Shown here: positions 32,643-53,900 of the stretch, one piece after another
How positions within the stretch are numbered: the first letter of the stretch is position 1
How the letters are laid out: every line of letters begins with the position of its first letter
Origin: Arctopsyche grandis
Lineage: Eukaryota; Arthropoda; Insecta; Trichoptera; Hydropsychidae
Reading direction: 5' to 3'
NCBI RefSeq assembly: GCF_051622035.1
Contig: NC_135364.1
Location: forward strand, 26,838,501 to 26,902,500
DNA: 64,000 nucleotides
The notes under the pieces: model-generated
What the model saw: the letters and a program-made list of their open reading frames with translations, nothing else
Told to the model about the DNA's origin: nothing
Database searches by the model: none
Made by a program: the position numbers and the translations under genes

Positions 32643-34402
32643 CATAAAAGAGTCTTAAGTTAATAGAATAAATAAAAAATTGAAAGAATCAGTTTGACCG
32701 GATGTATGACGAAAACGTTTATGGACCCAATCATCATATTATTTAATATATATATACTATTATATGTGTAATGAAAAGGGCAAATGTGATATTATAAATG
32801 TATGAGTTCTTCCACGTGTACAACCACATATGCGCATACACACAGATGTATCATACAAGCCGCAGAAAAATCTAGCACAATATATGTAATTGCATGTGCC
32901 AAATTATTCGACGACATACTGTATAAATTATATATAATTAAATAGTATATATATATAGGTTTTAAATTTAATAACTGCATAATTCAGACTATTTTCCGGA
33001 ATACCAGTTGTATAAAATCCAATATGTTATAATTGATTTTAATATTATGTATATTATAGAGGTGTGTATACATAAATATGTACATATGTGTTAATTGATT
33101 TAGGTATATTGTTTATTTTGAATCTTTTTTTTTATATGTATGTATGTTCTTGAGAAATTATCAGTTTTGAAAAATTATGGCTATTTTTATTGAATTTTTG
33201 AACGCTTTAAAACAAGTGAAACTTGTTTATAAAAAAAAGTTATATTATGTGGCCTTGCTGACTTACATAGATATCTATAGATTGAAATTATTTTTAAAAA
33301 ATGATTTAATAATTTCATTCATATCCGAACAAAAATTCTAATATTAAAATATTCGCTTGGATGGTTTATATTTAATTTGTTAATTGAAGTTTTTATAGAG
33401 TCGACATATTAAGGAGTTGAATGAGAGCATTTATGCCAAGACTTCACTGTTTTTACTGAAAAAAGTAAAATAATGACTTTCTCAAATGTAAATTACAATC
33501 TAATTCCCGTTGTATATTTGCTAGCTTTTAACGGTGTTTATATATTATTACATATTAAATATATGTTATATAAATCATATTAGAATTTGTGAAAATTTAT
33601 ATTGACATTTGTAGCATTATACAAAATATATTGAAAAATTTATTCATAACTTTTAAAAGACTGTTAGAATTATTTTAGATAAATTAGATATTTTACGATT
33701 TTTCATAAATTAAATTTAATACATATAACCTTTCTGTTATTTACATTTTAAACAAAAGCAAATTATTAAAACATACTTCTGAACTAACTCAATATTAGCT
33801 GTCATTTTTTTTCTGTTTTAAATACCCAATTGAAAAACATTTACCTGATACTAAAAATCAATTGAATGGCTTGTTGTTGGAAATATGTATAAAAAAGTCA
33901 TTTAAAAAATAATATAAAAACATCATTTTTATGTTTTCCAAATGAATATCTAATATGCAGGGTAAACAAATTGTTAAATTAATAAAGATTACTTTTTAAA
34001 CATTACCAATCACATTAAATGTGAATTTGATGCTCTTCTATGTAGGCTATAATTATACTAAGCAACCAAATATATAATAATAAAATAAATAAAGAAACAG
34101 CATAAAATTGTCAAAACAACAGTTTTCTTTTAGTTAAAATTAAAAAAAATATGTAAATTGAGTTTAATGCATTTGAAGTTACATTGAATTTTGATTTAAA
34201 AATATATAGAAATTACCAATATGATTAATGCATATTTATTTACAAGCATATATCCTTGAAATTTTATGTATATGAATTGATGTAAATTGAAATAATAAAT
34301 AAAAAACATGTTTTTATAATTAAATTGTGTACCTAAACTCAATCTGTCTAAAACTCCAAATAGATTTTTTTATTTGAGCATAACATATTCATAGATTTTA
34401 AC
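32643..34402 (+). other. Probable Dscam-like 3' UTR and intergenic sequence
   Basis: Very AT-rich with no ORF. AATAAA signals occur near 34082 and 34297; either could end the transcript. Confidence 0.4.
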
Positions 34403-35269
34403 CAGGGGCGTCATTTGGGGGGGGGCTGGGGTGGGCAGCCCCCCCCCAAGATTTGAACAGAACTATCCACGTTGTTTAATGTATTATTATTAATTAAAAT
34501 ATTAAAGTACTAAACCAACAAACCAAATCAATTAATAGATTTGTTTAAATTATTTTACTATTAATTTTAGTGATAAAAATATATAAATAAAAAAATTATT
34601 AAAAGAAATAGTTAAAATTCGTATACACTCATTTTTTTAACCCTCCCTCACTGAAGAGGGTTATTCAAGTGCCCCAATTTTTACGTTTTTCGTAATAACT
34701 ATGTGGTTTTCAAAGCTATACACCCTATATTTCTTTTATTCCTAGAATGAACTACAAGAAATTTATTTGAATATATTTTGTATGATTTAGAAAAGGGGTA
34801 CTCGTAAAAAATACATTTATAAATTTCTACGTGTCATGTGATAAGTCATGTTTTTGACTATTCGCTTGCATATTCTTGTTGATCGATGAATCAATGCGAG
34901 AGAAAAAGACAGCTATATTTCCGTAAGCTATTGTTTTCATCGCTTTTGGCGCGTGGCTATTGAGTCATGCAGTCGCCTGTTGGCCTTACCTTTGTGCGTT
35001 TGCATGTATGTAGATGCTTGTCGTTATTTTTCAATACAACAAGTCAAAAACATGCTATAGGACTAAAAATTTTTTATGTTGATGTATAAAATGATTAATA
35101 AGATATATATTGAACCTTTTTTTTTAATCAAAAAGCTGTATTAAAAAACTGGGGTCCTACTCGACGGTCTGTCCTTCAAAGGTTAATACACCCCCCCCCC
35201 CTCTAGATAGTCATTCCTTATTGGTTAAAAATTTTACCCCCCTCTGGGAAAAGCTGAATGACGCCCCTG
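34403..35269. mobile_element. hAT-like non-autonomous element with caggggcgtcatt ends
   Basis: The ends caggggcgtcatt and aatgacgcccctg are inverted. Subterminal G and C runs are present on the matching sides. The flanks attttaac and atttcatc agree at 6 of 8 positions. No transposase ORF is present. Confidence 0.65.
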
Positions 35270-36927
35270 ATTTCATCCGTCATAAATCGCAAAAATGGTC
35301 AGTATAATTCATACAATAAATATTAATATTAGTGGTGGAGGAAAAATAAATAGAGGTATATAAAAATATTATGGAATTTATTTAAATAAGTAGTATACAT
35401 TTTTTTTTCACAAGTATTTACTATTTATATCAACAATGGATTATAGATGTTTGTGAAACACAGCAACAGAAAACCAACTAGACTCAGTTTTAAATAGATT
35501 CTAAAAAATCAGTTCGATGTATGAAATATTAATGTTCGGTTTATCAAAAAGAAAAAAAATCTGCAACTTATTCTTATTTTAATTGAGGTCATTACAGCGT
35601 AAAATCCTCTGATATAAGATGAAAATAAAAAACGCTCAAGTTGTCCACATAATATATAAGTATTAAATAATATAACATTTTCAATCAATACATGATATTG
35701 ATCAATATTGTTTATAGTTTCACACACACACACACACACACACTCTCAACGTACAAACAATTTACAAGCAATTAAATTATATCACAGTAGTCTCGGTTCA
35801 TTGGGCCTCAAGCGATACAAATCATCATACAATTTTAAATACATATACACACCGACTGAACAATGCTACAATACTTTTGAATTTCGCATCAAGTAGAAGC
35901 ACGTGAAAGGAATGCAAAGTCAAAAACCCAATGAAAACTCTATACAAATCAAGCTTCTATGGATATTGTAACATTATCATTATCCTTGCACTCAGCATCG
36001 CACGAATATATTATTCACACACTTAACCGAGACCTTTTGAGTATGCTACAAAGAAAAAAAGGGAATTTGTACAATACATTAGAACCGTTAATTAAATTTT
36101 TAGGCCAATTTTACTGAATAAAAAAATTCTGCGACAAGAAATGTAGGCCCGAATTAATGCGACTGATTTCATTAAAAAAAACCAACTAAAATACATCGAA
36201 AACTACCGACAGTTAGACATCGGCCATCTATAAACCCGTTGATACATAAAGTTCAAGTGAAAGCACATTGAGAAGATATTCAATTTGGAAAATAACAATT
36301 TAACAGCAACTAGTATACTTTTTATATAAAGAATATATGTAGAACGCATTCAAAAACCTTTCAATTTAAAATAATAATAAAAAATAAAACAATTTATAAC
36401 TAAAAAATATACATATGCAGTTTATATTAATTATTTAATCACACAACAAACACTCTACTTTATAAATTTTTCATGGCGTACAATTTACATACTTATATAC
36501 AAATAATTAACAATAAGATAATTATCACAAGTCTAATACAAAATTTTACTAGCTGCTTTAGTTATGATCATATGATGATCGCACCTTACAAAACTTCCTA
36601 GAAATGCAATAAATATATGTATATAAAAAAAAATTAAAATATATTAAAGTATATCAAGAAGTCACCGAAGAATACATGATATAATATATCAACAGAAAAT
36701 TTCAACAAGCTTCATTTCAAATAAAACAATTCAACATTATAAATGAACGCCTTTCCATATCACAATGAAAAATACGAGTGTCATGTGACATATTTATAAA
36801 TTTAAATACTCAATTATTACATCTACTACTCCGTCTAAGACTTCGTACAAACCTCCAATAAGTTAACCAAGCCCAAATGTGACTTCACATATACTGACTA
36901 TCGCCAATCACGGCTCTATACCAAGTG
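35270..36927 (-). other. Intergenic and probable WDR48 3' UTR
   Basis: No coding similarity. The genes on both sides converge here, so both 3' ends should lie in or beside it. Confidence 0.4.
35720..35743. repeat. (CA)n microsatellite
   Basis: About a dozen CA units between Dscam-like and WDR48. Confidence 0.9.
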
Positions 36928-39306
36928 CTACTTGAGTGTTCTGTAATGCAATGTGAATTCTACGTTCGACTTCCAAATGAATTGACGTACCGTCCTTAGG
37001 TCCATGTTTGGATTCAATACCTGAAATAATATAATAAAATACATTATTTCACTATACATATGTATAAAATTCAAATCAGATACGACATGCAGCAGGGGTG
37101 ACGAAAAGAGACTCATATTCAGTACGCGTTTCAGTAAAATACCTGTTCGCAACAGAGAAGTTCAATCTTATCTTCGGGAGCCTCTCCCGGACTATCACCG
37201 TTTGCCGTCGGGCGCGCTGGAGGAGGCGCTTGTTGACTAGAACCCTGACTTTGAGTTTGATTCGACGAGTTAGATCCGGTGCCGGTGTCATTACCGCCAA
37301 GAATTTTTTCCAACACATGTTCGGCTACCTTTCTACATTGAATGAAATCATTGGCTATAAGACGATCCTGCAAAAACACACAAAATTTAATTTAAATTTA
37401 AATGAAAGTGCGTATCGAACGTGTAGGAACTTAATGCTTACCTTTTTCTGTCTATCTTGTTTAGTTTGGCAACTAGAATGTGGCAATAAGTAAAACGGTA
37501 GTTTGATCAGCTTCGGTGGAGACATGTCGATTGCGACGTCGACCACCCACTGCGGAACGGTCTCGTTGAGCAGGACTCCTTCCGTATCACCTCCTGCATC
37601 ACCGACGGCCAATCTATACAATGTCCTTCCACCGACTTCACTAAATATTAAAGGTGTATGTTGAGGCACAGAAAAGTAAGCGTTGCCGACGGCTTTCGAT
37701 CCCGTTTCCGAATTTGTAGTGGCTTTCTGCGGATGATTCCAATGTTCCAGCAGAGACTGAAGCAGAAGACTGCCGTAGTTCACCTTTTGATCCCTGTCTG
37801 CCGTCAACTCGGCCTCCTTCGCGCTCACCCAAGCACCCAAACAATCGACTTCGTCTTGTCCTAAATGTATAGTCAACATCCCCGTCTTCAAATCGACGTT
37901 GAACCAATTCGGTACGTGCACTTCTTTAAAGCGCTTCTTAATCTCCTCTTCGTAGTCGATCTCTCCCAAATCCTCGACCTTTACAGCTTTCAACACGTCG
38001 AATAAGGTCACTTTATTGTCGGTGTCTTTGGTCAGGATGTGTCGTTTGTCATTCAGCACGGTGTAATCTCTTATGGCGGCTCCTCCTTGAATCTGGGTGA
38101 GGGGTCCGTGCGGATGGCTCACTCGGTATTGCGGAGCACCGGCGTCAGTACTGAGCGCGTTGGCCGGCGGCAGTCTCCAGCATCTTATGTCAGAATCGGC
38201 GGTGGCCACCCACACCGATAGTTGGTCGGCTGAGAAGCACAGCTTAAGAACGGGAGCAGCCTCTTCGCAGACCAACACCGAATTATCGGGATTGCGCAAC
38301 TCGGTCAGAACGACGCGACGGTCCCTCCCGCCGGAAATAACGTGCGAAAAGGAGTCCGTAGCGAGCAACGCCCACACGGCTTCGGAATGAACCCGCAGGG
38401 TTTGGATGCACCGCTGTTGAGTCAACGACCAATGTTTGACGGTACCGTCGGACGATCCAGAAACGCAATAGCCGCCGTCGTGGCTGACGACGAGGGCTTT
38501 GACATTGTCAGCGTGGCCCTTTAGCGTCATCAGTTTGGTGCAGTTCCTCGGGTCCCAGACGCGAAGTAGCTTTTCGGTGGAGCCACTGACGAGAACGGTG
38601 CCGGATGGATTCATAGCCAAGCTGTAGATGGATTCGGTGTTTCCGAACAGGCTCGAAGTCGTCACCGTGTTATTGGAGGCGGTGAGAGCCGTCAGAGTGT
38701 TAACGTCCCATAGGAAGATGGCTCGATCTAGTCCGGCCGAAGCGACCTGTTCCTTGTCCCTAGCATAAGCCAGAGCTCTTACGTAGTCTTTGTGGGTGCG
38801 TAAAGTAGACATGCAGAACCCTTTATGGGCGTTCCAGACTTTGACTGTAGTGTCAGAAGAGGCGCTGATGAGGTTTTTTCCTAAGGTAGCCAGAATACAA
38901 ACAGTCAAATGAACGACTGGGGTATTTGATTAAAAATAAAATGTAAAATTGTGCAAATATAGTTACCGCCGCAGCAAAGGACGATGTCGTTGACCCAGTC
39001 GGTGTGGTGCTCCATGGAGTGCAGGTAAGTGTTGCTGGAGGAGGAGGAGGAGGAGGTGGAGGTGGAGGTGGAGGTGGAGGTGGGTGTGGGGTTGGGGTTG
39101 GAGTTGGAGTTGGGGTTGGAGTTGGAGTTGGGCGAGTCGAGCCTCCAGACGCGCACCACGGAGTCTCTGCCGGCCGAGTAGAGGCGGCCGTGATGGGCGT
39201 CCAGCTGCAGAGCCGACACGCCGAAGCGATGCCGACGCTCCTCCTCGTCGCGGATCACAAACGACACTTGCGTGCGCTTTCGGGACGTGCTCTTGTGGAC
39301 CGCCAT
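36928..39306 (-). CDS. WDR48: WD repeat-containing protein 48 (UAF1), USP1/USP12/USP46 cofactor
   Basis: Four exons on the minus strand: 39306-38967, 38880-37442, 37367-37143 and 37020-36928, 2097 nt, 698 residues. The product is the beta-propeller scaffold that activates the deubiquitinases USP1, USP12 and USP46. Recognisable blocks include [63 protein letters not shown] and the C-terminal NPMDLRTV-type block ([16 protein letters not shown]) ending LHYRTLK. The middle exon carries most WD blades in one 1.4-kb exon. The start chosen is the ATG at 39306 ([21 protein letters not shown]), matching the family N-terminus; the frame stays open upstream through an 8-bp repeat but without family similarity. 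The product has an unusual low-complexity Asn/Pro/Ser/Thr tract after the first blade strands. The gene is convergent with Dscam-like. Confidence 0.95.
38995..39130 (-). repeat. GGAGGT/GGAGTT microsatellite coding for an Asn/Ser/Thr/Pro tract in WDR48
   Basis: The plus strand shows consecutive GGA, GGT and GTT triplets from about 39030. On the coding strand they read as NSNSNPNP, then alternating TSTSTS and a Ser run, placed between [10 protein letters not shown] and [12 protein letters not shown]. In vertebrate WDR48 the two flanking blocks are only some ten residues apart, so this is an expanded inter-strand loop of propeller blade 1. The reading frame is kept. Confidence 0.8.
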
Positions 39307-39349
39307 GGCCTGCAGACGCCGCGACGACCGGCCGCAACTCCTCGACTCC

Positions 39350-39410
39350 TCGACTCTTCGACCGCTCGACCGCTCGACCGCTCGACCGCTCGACCGATCC
39401 ACACTACCTC
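39350..39410. repeat. 8-bp tandem repeat (GACCGCTC) in the WDR48 5' leader
   Basis: At least five near-perfect consecutive copies of cgaccgct lie just upstream of the WDR48 start. The region is GC- and CpG-rich, in contrast to the AT-rich surroundings, and is the likely promoter or 5' UTR. Confidence 0.7.
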
Positions 39411-39690
39411 CGCCCAACCGACTCCCCTGTACGTCACACGCAATGACAGCGGTCCTAACTCGCCGCACGCACGCCCATCCTCCGTTTATCGATTTTATTC
39501 AACTTGAAATATGAGAAACATTACATTTGTGGCCATTTATATGGAAACAATCACTTTGAAAGTTAAACCTTTGCCCGCGGCAATAAATATAGCTAACAAG
39601 CCCTGTACGCGGCACCTTTTTCGCGAATTTGGCAATCGAGTTTTCGACCTTAAATACAGATTTTAATATTTACTCAAGTTACCACATATG

Positions 39691-41126
39691 ATAATTAACA
39701 CATAAAGTATTATTTTAAACAATAAAATACATAATATTGTGGGAATCTCGTCATCATCAAAACATTTACTGCGACGCAAAATACATTCCCAAAACCAGTC
39801 GAAGCGCACCTGCAGCCTGTAGGCATATAGTACAACTGAAATGATCTCATCAGGTCACTGCGACACATATCCAGGAAAGTCATTAACGCATGGCACACGC
39901 TCGCCTCGTCAAAAGGTCGACACGTGCTTGAAAACAAAGGAAACGTATGACCCCATTCTCTTACGGACATCGTCCTGGCTTTGACCCCAAAGCTATAAAA
40001 CTCTCGCCCTGAGAACACGTGCCCTGGAGAACAAAGAGATCTTTTGCACACGCCACGCTTAGAACTTCCATATATAAAGCAACGCAGCTACCTCCACCGG
40101 CAGAGTGAGCCTCTAGAGTTCAACTAGATCACATCTCCGAAGAAACCTCTTCGTACATACGTTAACCATTGTACCAAATTGAACAAAAATAAACGATCCT
40201 CAACTGAATTTCCATAGGCCGGGAAACGGTCGAAACCTTTCACTCGACCACCTGTTCTATAAGCCATTAAACTAAACTCAAGCGGAACACCCCTACCAGT
40301 CGAGCGGAACCAAACCGGTCGAAGCACACCGCAGCCATTAAACTACATCGAGAGGAACGGTGCCAATCATTCCAGAAAATTCTACCCCATCGACAAAAGC
40401 ACATTCCTCGCTTACGCATCAACAACAACCACCACGGGTCACGTGATACCCAGAAACACTATAAAAGGAGGTACAGCCCAAACAACGCCAGTCGACCCAC
40501 AGCAGCAAGCGTCGACACACAGCAGCAGACCGGAGACCTTCTGAACATAGCCGAACGCCGAGCCAGCAACACACTGCCGCATCCAGAGACCTTCTGAACA
40601 TAGCCGAATGCCGAGCCAGCGACACTCTACCATATCCAGAGACCGCTGAACGACATACTTTTGCCCAAATATAATACCTTTGTACAATATTTAGGCAAAC
40701 AATAAAACTTTATTAAAACAAGCACAACGGTGTTTCGTTAGGCTGGGATACGGTCAACACATTCCTACCCCGCCTACAATATATCTCGTAGTTTTGGCTT
40801 AATTGTCAAATAATCATTCTTCATACAATTGAGACGTATCGTCACCATTGTTCAACAGACGTAACGTTACATAAACGAGGTTTCAGTATGGTTCCACAAA
40901 ACTACTAATTTTGACTGGTATATATTCATTTTAAGCAAATTGAATAGATGGCATTCAACTCTCAGTAATATATTCAAACCAATTTTGAACCTTAAAACAG
41001 TTGAAATAGGCGCATATAAGGCTCAAAATCTCGTGCAAAGTTCAGAAATTCTATGATAGACAGCCGCGCTACACATTTGTCGCGCAAAGCTTCCATAGAA
41101 GAGGGCCGCGGGCAAACGGTTAATAT
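39691..41126 (-). mobile_element. Unclassified ~390-bp interspersed element, copy 1 (split by LTR-B)
   Basis: It is the reverse complement of 51513-51900, interrupted by the LTR at 39738-40778. The ends are ttaaccgtttgcctgcgg-like (near 41120) and ttaacacataaagtatt (39691). TTAA occurs at both ends but there are no clear inverted termini. Confidence 0.6.
39738..40778 (+). mobile_element. Solo LTR-like element, family B, upstream of WDR48
   Basis: It starts tgtgggaatctcg and ends ccccgcctaca, with target duplication atat at 39734-39737 and 40779-40782. The uninterrupted site is preserved in the related sequence at 51865-51885. It contains a cataatagccgaa-type duplication (agaccttctgaacatagccg, two copies at about 40533 and 40590) and an aataaaac signal near 40700. 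It lies 430 bp from the WDR48 start. Confidence 0.72.
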
Positions 41127-41802
41127 CATTTCATTATTGAGAAGTTGACAGAGATAAATTGTCAGGAAAATATTTTTCATTGGCTATAATCATAGAAATA
41201 TAATGCATAGAATCGCTCTCAGCCTCCAAAAATGTTGCTACAAAAACTCTGCATGGCAGAGTTTGTTTATTGTTTGCTAAACTTCATCTCTCTCTCTTGT
41301 CTCTTTTCTGACTTCCCATCTCTCTCTCTTCGATGGCTCACTTTTAGACGATACTTTTGTTAACAATGACGATTCTACTTCTATGGCTATAATCGTTTGT
41401 TACTTGGGTTATAATAAGATAACCCAATTTTTATTTTTATATTATATTTTTATTGTCATTAAAATTTTCAACACTATATTTCTCATACAATATTTATCAC
41501 AAGGTAGGATTTTTGCATTAACCGCATGAACGTAATTTTTTTATTAATTTAATATGATTTTGTGGCGGCTCGCTATACGACATGGTCGAGTTTGGTCACC
41601 TTCCTGCGAGTGGGGACCAGCTCGGCTGGGTTCGGAGAGCGGCTACTCACTCTGCCTTCAGCTGTCATAAATAAAACACGTGCATTAACATGCCAGTCGT
41701 CTCATTCGTTCATCCCCCATAATTTATACAAATGCTGATAAAATTAAAGAACGGCTGATTTAAGTTTGCACACAGGCGACTGAACTCCTAGGCACGGCCC
41801 TG

Positions 41803-42092
41803 AGGTGACCATTCATACTGTTTTTACCAGTACAATACTGGTTTTTTAAGTATCTATCCTGGTAAGTCGTAAGATAAAACCAATACACTTTTTTTCTAAT
41901 AGATAAAATTTTAATTTAAATATATAGGTACAAAGATAAAATTTTAATTTAAATATATAGGTACAAAGCCTTCAGCGAAAATGATGTCTCTTACAAAAAT
42001 ATTGGCAAATTAGTCAAATATTTTCTTGGTTTACCAGGAACTGCCGAAGGACATTTTTCTTCGATGAACAATATGTAGTCAAGTAATAAAAC
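41803..42092. mobile_element. Partial pogo/Tigger-like element end
   Basis: It starts ggtgaccattcatactg, like 44992, and shares the downstream tract ending tgaacaatatgtagtcaagt. It serves as the empty-site reference for the composite jockey insertion. It runs into an RTE LINE fragment. Confidence 0.5.
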
Positions 42093-42505
42093 GCAATCAT
42101 CATCGTCATCTACAGGCCTACAGCCACTTACCATTCGCTGCTGGATGAAGGCCTCTCTAAAACGCTTCGCCTCACACATTTTCCTAATTTCGTCTATCCT
42201 GCGGTGGTCCTTTTACCCTTTTGCATTCCCTCGGATACCATTCTAGCACTTATTTTGTCCACCTTTCGTCCATTCTTCCAGCCACGTGGCCCGCCCATTG
42301 CCATTTCAATCTCTTTACTCTATCCACTATATACATTACCCTTGTCATACTTTACAACCACATGTCCCGTTTCATGTCTTTCCTCGTTATGCCGAGCATA
42401 CAGCGTTCAATACTTTGATTGCATTGGATTTTTTGTAGCAGCTTGGAGTTCAATTTTCAAGTTTTATATTCATACGTAATCACTAGCAAAACGCATTAAT
42501 CGAAA
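42093..42505 (-). pseudogene. Second RTE-type LINE C-terminal fragment
   Basis: It is clearly homologous at the DNA level to 17985-18450 (shared tracts such as gccacgtggcccgcccattg) and more decayed. It ends near a short perfect inverted repeat at 42514-42550. Confidence 0.7.
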
Positions 42506-42513
42506 ATGTTTTT

Positions 42514-42550
42514 CTCATTTATGAACAGAATATGTCTGTTCATAAATGAG
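42514..42550. repeat. Short perfect inverted repeat
   Basis: ctcatttatgaacaga and tctgttcataaatgag are perfect 16-bp arms around five bases. Confidence 0.8.
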
Positions 42551-43500
42551 TAGAATTATAGTAAAATGAGTGGAATTATCGGGTGACCGTGAAAAAGTCG
42601 AAAATATTTGTTTATCATACATACATATGAAAAACTTGTACAGACTCCAGGGATGTTCAACTCGAGAGCACCCCGGAAGTCGGTTTTGTAGAAGCTCGTG
42701 GTAAGCGTGGGCGGGGCTGGTTTCCTCAAGGTGCCTTCCTTCGTCGTCGGTGGTCTGGTCTCTGCTGATGTCGGCTGCTCTGCTATGTCCCTTTCTCCTT
42801 CGTAATGTGCGTGGGATGCGTGATGTGGAAAAAGGGGGGAAATTGTAATAATGAAAACAGGTTATAATTCTGTTTGTATGGTGACTGTATTTTATATATG
42901 TATAAATACAGAGAATAAGCAGGGGGGGGGGGGGGGAGTCCGTCGTGAAATTAGCGCGCACGTGTTCGAGAGGTTATGATAACCTCACTCCTCACGTGAC
43001 TACGTGATCTGACTTCGACGAAGAAAGACCAGGATTTCCTCACTTCTCACCGGACGTATACTGAAGCTGTACTTCCAGTATCGTCTGCCGATCCAGGCTG
43101 AGCTGATCGGGACTCGGTGGTGGGAACAAACTCGGTAGCGAACAGAGATGTTCACTCGACCGAAGCGGAAAACGAATAGGGGGCGGGTACGCGCGCTCGG
43201 CGCCGATCTCCCTCCAAAACGGCTCCTTTGGTCGTAACGCCACGAAAGCTGACCATGAAGACTTGGTCGGAACAAAACTGTTAGTATATATTTCAGTGGC
43301 GTGCGGTAAAACTCTCTCTCACCCCCCCCCCCCCCCTCCCCGTCGTACATCCTCACTTAATTTGAGCAGGATACAACAGGAATAAAAGGAACAGGCTTTT
43401 CCTCCCGTATCTGCGCGCGCACATTAAACAAGGCTGTATGACAAAAAGAGTAGTAGATAATTTCATCGCATGCTACTAATATATATATTATATTGGTGTC
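42551..43500. other. No supported gene; G and C homopolymer runs
   Basis: A run of about 17 G lies at 42920 and of about 17 C at 43322. Locally GC-rich tracts but no recognisable protein. Confidence 0.4.
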
Positions 43501-43504
43501 CGTG

Positions 43505-43980
43505 ATTTGACAGAATGTTAAATTACAGAAAACGCAAATATCAGAATGCAAAGATCGAAAATCGAAAGATCTTAAGTCGAAAGATCAAAAAAAAAAATGG
43601 TGCATGGTAAACGGTACATACTCACTTAATTTGCGCGAGCAGGATACAACAGGAACAAGAGGAACATGCTTTTCCTCCCGTGTTAATGTGCTCGAGCAAA
43701 TTAAGTGAGTATGTACCGTTTACCATGCACCATTTTTTTTTTTTTGATCATTCGACTTAAGATCTTTCGATTTTTGATCTTTGCCTTCCGATATTTGCGT
43801 TTTCTGTAATTTAACATTCTGTCAAGTCACGTAGACCCATATTATATATACATAGTACCGTTTACCATGCATTCTATTTTTTTTGATCTTTCGACTTAAG
43901 ATCTTTCGATTTTCGATCTTTGCCTTCCGATAGTTGCTTTTTCGACCTTTTCACTTTCGGTGCCGTGAGGTAGACCCGAC
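43505..43980. repeat. Hairpin repeat cluster with GATCTTTCGA arms
   Basis: The left arm (43508-43625) pairs with the right arm (43690-43835). A third arm copy is at 43855-43975. Shared motifs are cttaagatctttcgattttc, ggtaaacggtacatactcac and gagcaaattaagtgag. A related piece (aggatacaacaggaa) lies at 43365-43420. It ends 510 bp before the UHRF1 start codon. Confidence 0.6.
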
Positions 43981-44488
43981 ACAAACAATTAATGAATAAA
44001 ACATCGATTAAAAGTGGCACTAAAGCTCCATATCAAAATGATATATCAAAGCTCCATATCAGGGGTAATTGGACTATTCGTCACATTGGGGTGGTCACAA
44101 AGACAATCTTTGCCATGAAAATCGCGAATACACAATATTTGGCACTCAATTTCTCGTTACTATGATAGTAATCGTTAGTATGATGGACTTTTCGGCTGCC
44201 AGATGTTCCGTTATAGAGATTTTAGTGACTTTGTGACGAGTAATTTGTGACCAGTAATCACCGAACCATATCAGGTGAGCGAGCGGCGCATAACAATGGC
44301 CGCGAAGAAGTGCGTTTGGGCGAAAACAGAACGCTGCTAATTTGGCGCGAAAAGACAGCTGTGTGTTCTGGTGTCGCCGGTCGATTGGCGCCAGTCGTTT
44401 GGCGGACTTTCGCGAGTTCGCAACGAGTGGAGCGGAGTCATTGTCATTGTCATTGTCATCGTCGTCGTCAACGTCTCAGGCGAAGAAG

Positions 44489-52984
<8,496 letters not shown>

Positions 52985-53834
52985 ATTCTGTCCCAGTATA
53001 TGTACAATGTATTATGTTTTTATTAAACGTACCTCATGCACTTTCGTTTCCATTTTTAGGCTTTAATTATTTGTAGTTAGCGTTCTTTTATCATTACTAC
53101 TTATCAATATGTATGTAAATAACAAAAGTAGTAGTGTACTTGTATATATATATATAAATTTTATGAACTTCTGCAAGATGTCTGATTTTATTTTTTTGAC
53201 GATTTATTGTTTTTTAATGAAAGATGCGAAATTCTGCCGATTTTTATTTGAAACTTAAACTCAAATACTAATATTATGATCGTGATAAATCTTGGAAATT
53301 TCGAATCGATAACTAAATGTAGTTAGTGGATCTGACATGTTGTCTCGTTAATTTATGCGTAGTAACTCTAGCTAGAATATAATTTTAAAAAACACTTCCA
53401 CAAAGCAACTGTTTGATTGCATAATTCAAAGAATCTTAGTGAGAACATTATGAAATGTTTATAAATACCTCATGGAAATGCTTATAGTGAGACGTACATA
53501 ACGAAGGTGGATATAATTTATGAAATTCTGCACTATGCGAAATTTCTTGTTACGCCATTTTTTTACCATTGTTTTTCTTATTTTATATAATTTTTTTATA
53601 TTTAAACTTTCACATTTATTTGTCGAAAACTATGTAGTACAAATATAAAGACATTTTTCATATTCAAATTCTTGATGAAACTTATTTGTTCTTGATGTAT
53701 TAGATAATTTTTTTACCTTTTGATGTAATGTGTATTGATTGTAATTTTGTTCAATAAATTAATTGTTTTAAATATTCATTTTGCATATTATTTACCCTTT
53801 CCAGTTTTCTTTTTAAAACAACAGATCATAGTAT
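52985..53834 (+). other. Probable UHRF1 3' UTR
   Basis: AT-rich, no ORF. The AATAAA in ttcaataaattaattg at about 53753 is a plausible polyadenylation signal. Confidence 0.45.
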
Positions 53835-53900
53835 ATTTTGTAGAAATAAATTGCAACTGCACGAAATCCCACGTGTCAACTGCAAAACAAATGCCGTTAA

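Noticed and set aside
38039-39514. Many ORFs of 60-170 residues on both strands over WDR48
   Set aside because: This GC-rich segment has few stops in any frame; only the WDR48 frame has family similarity.
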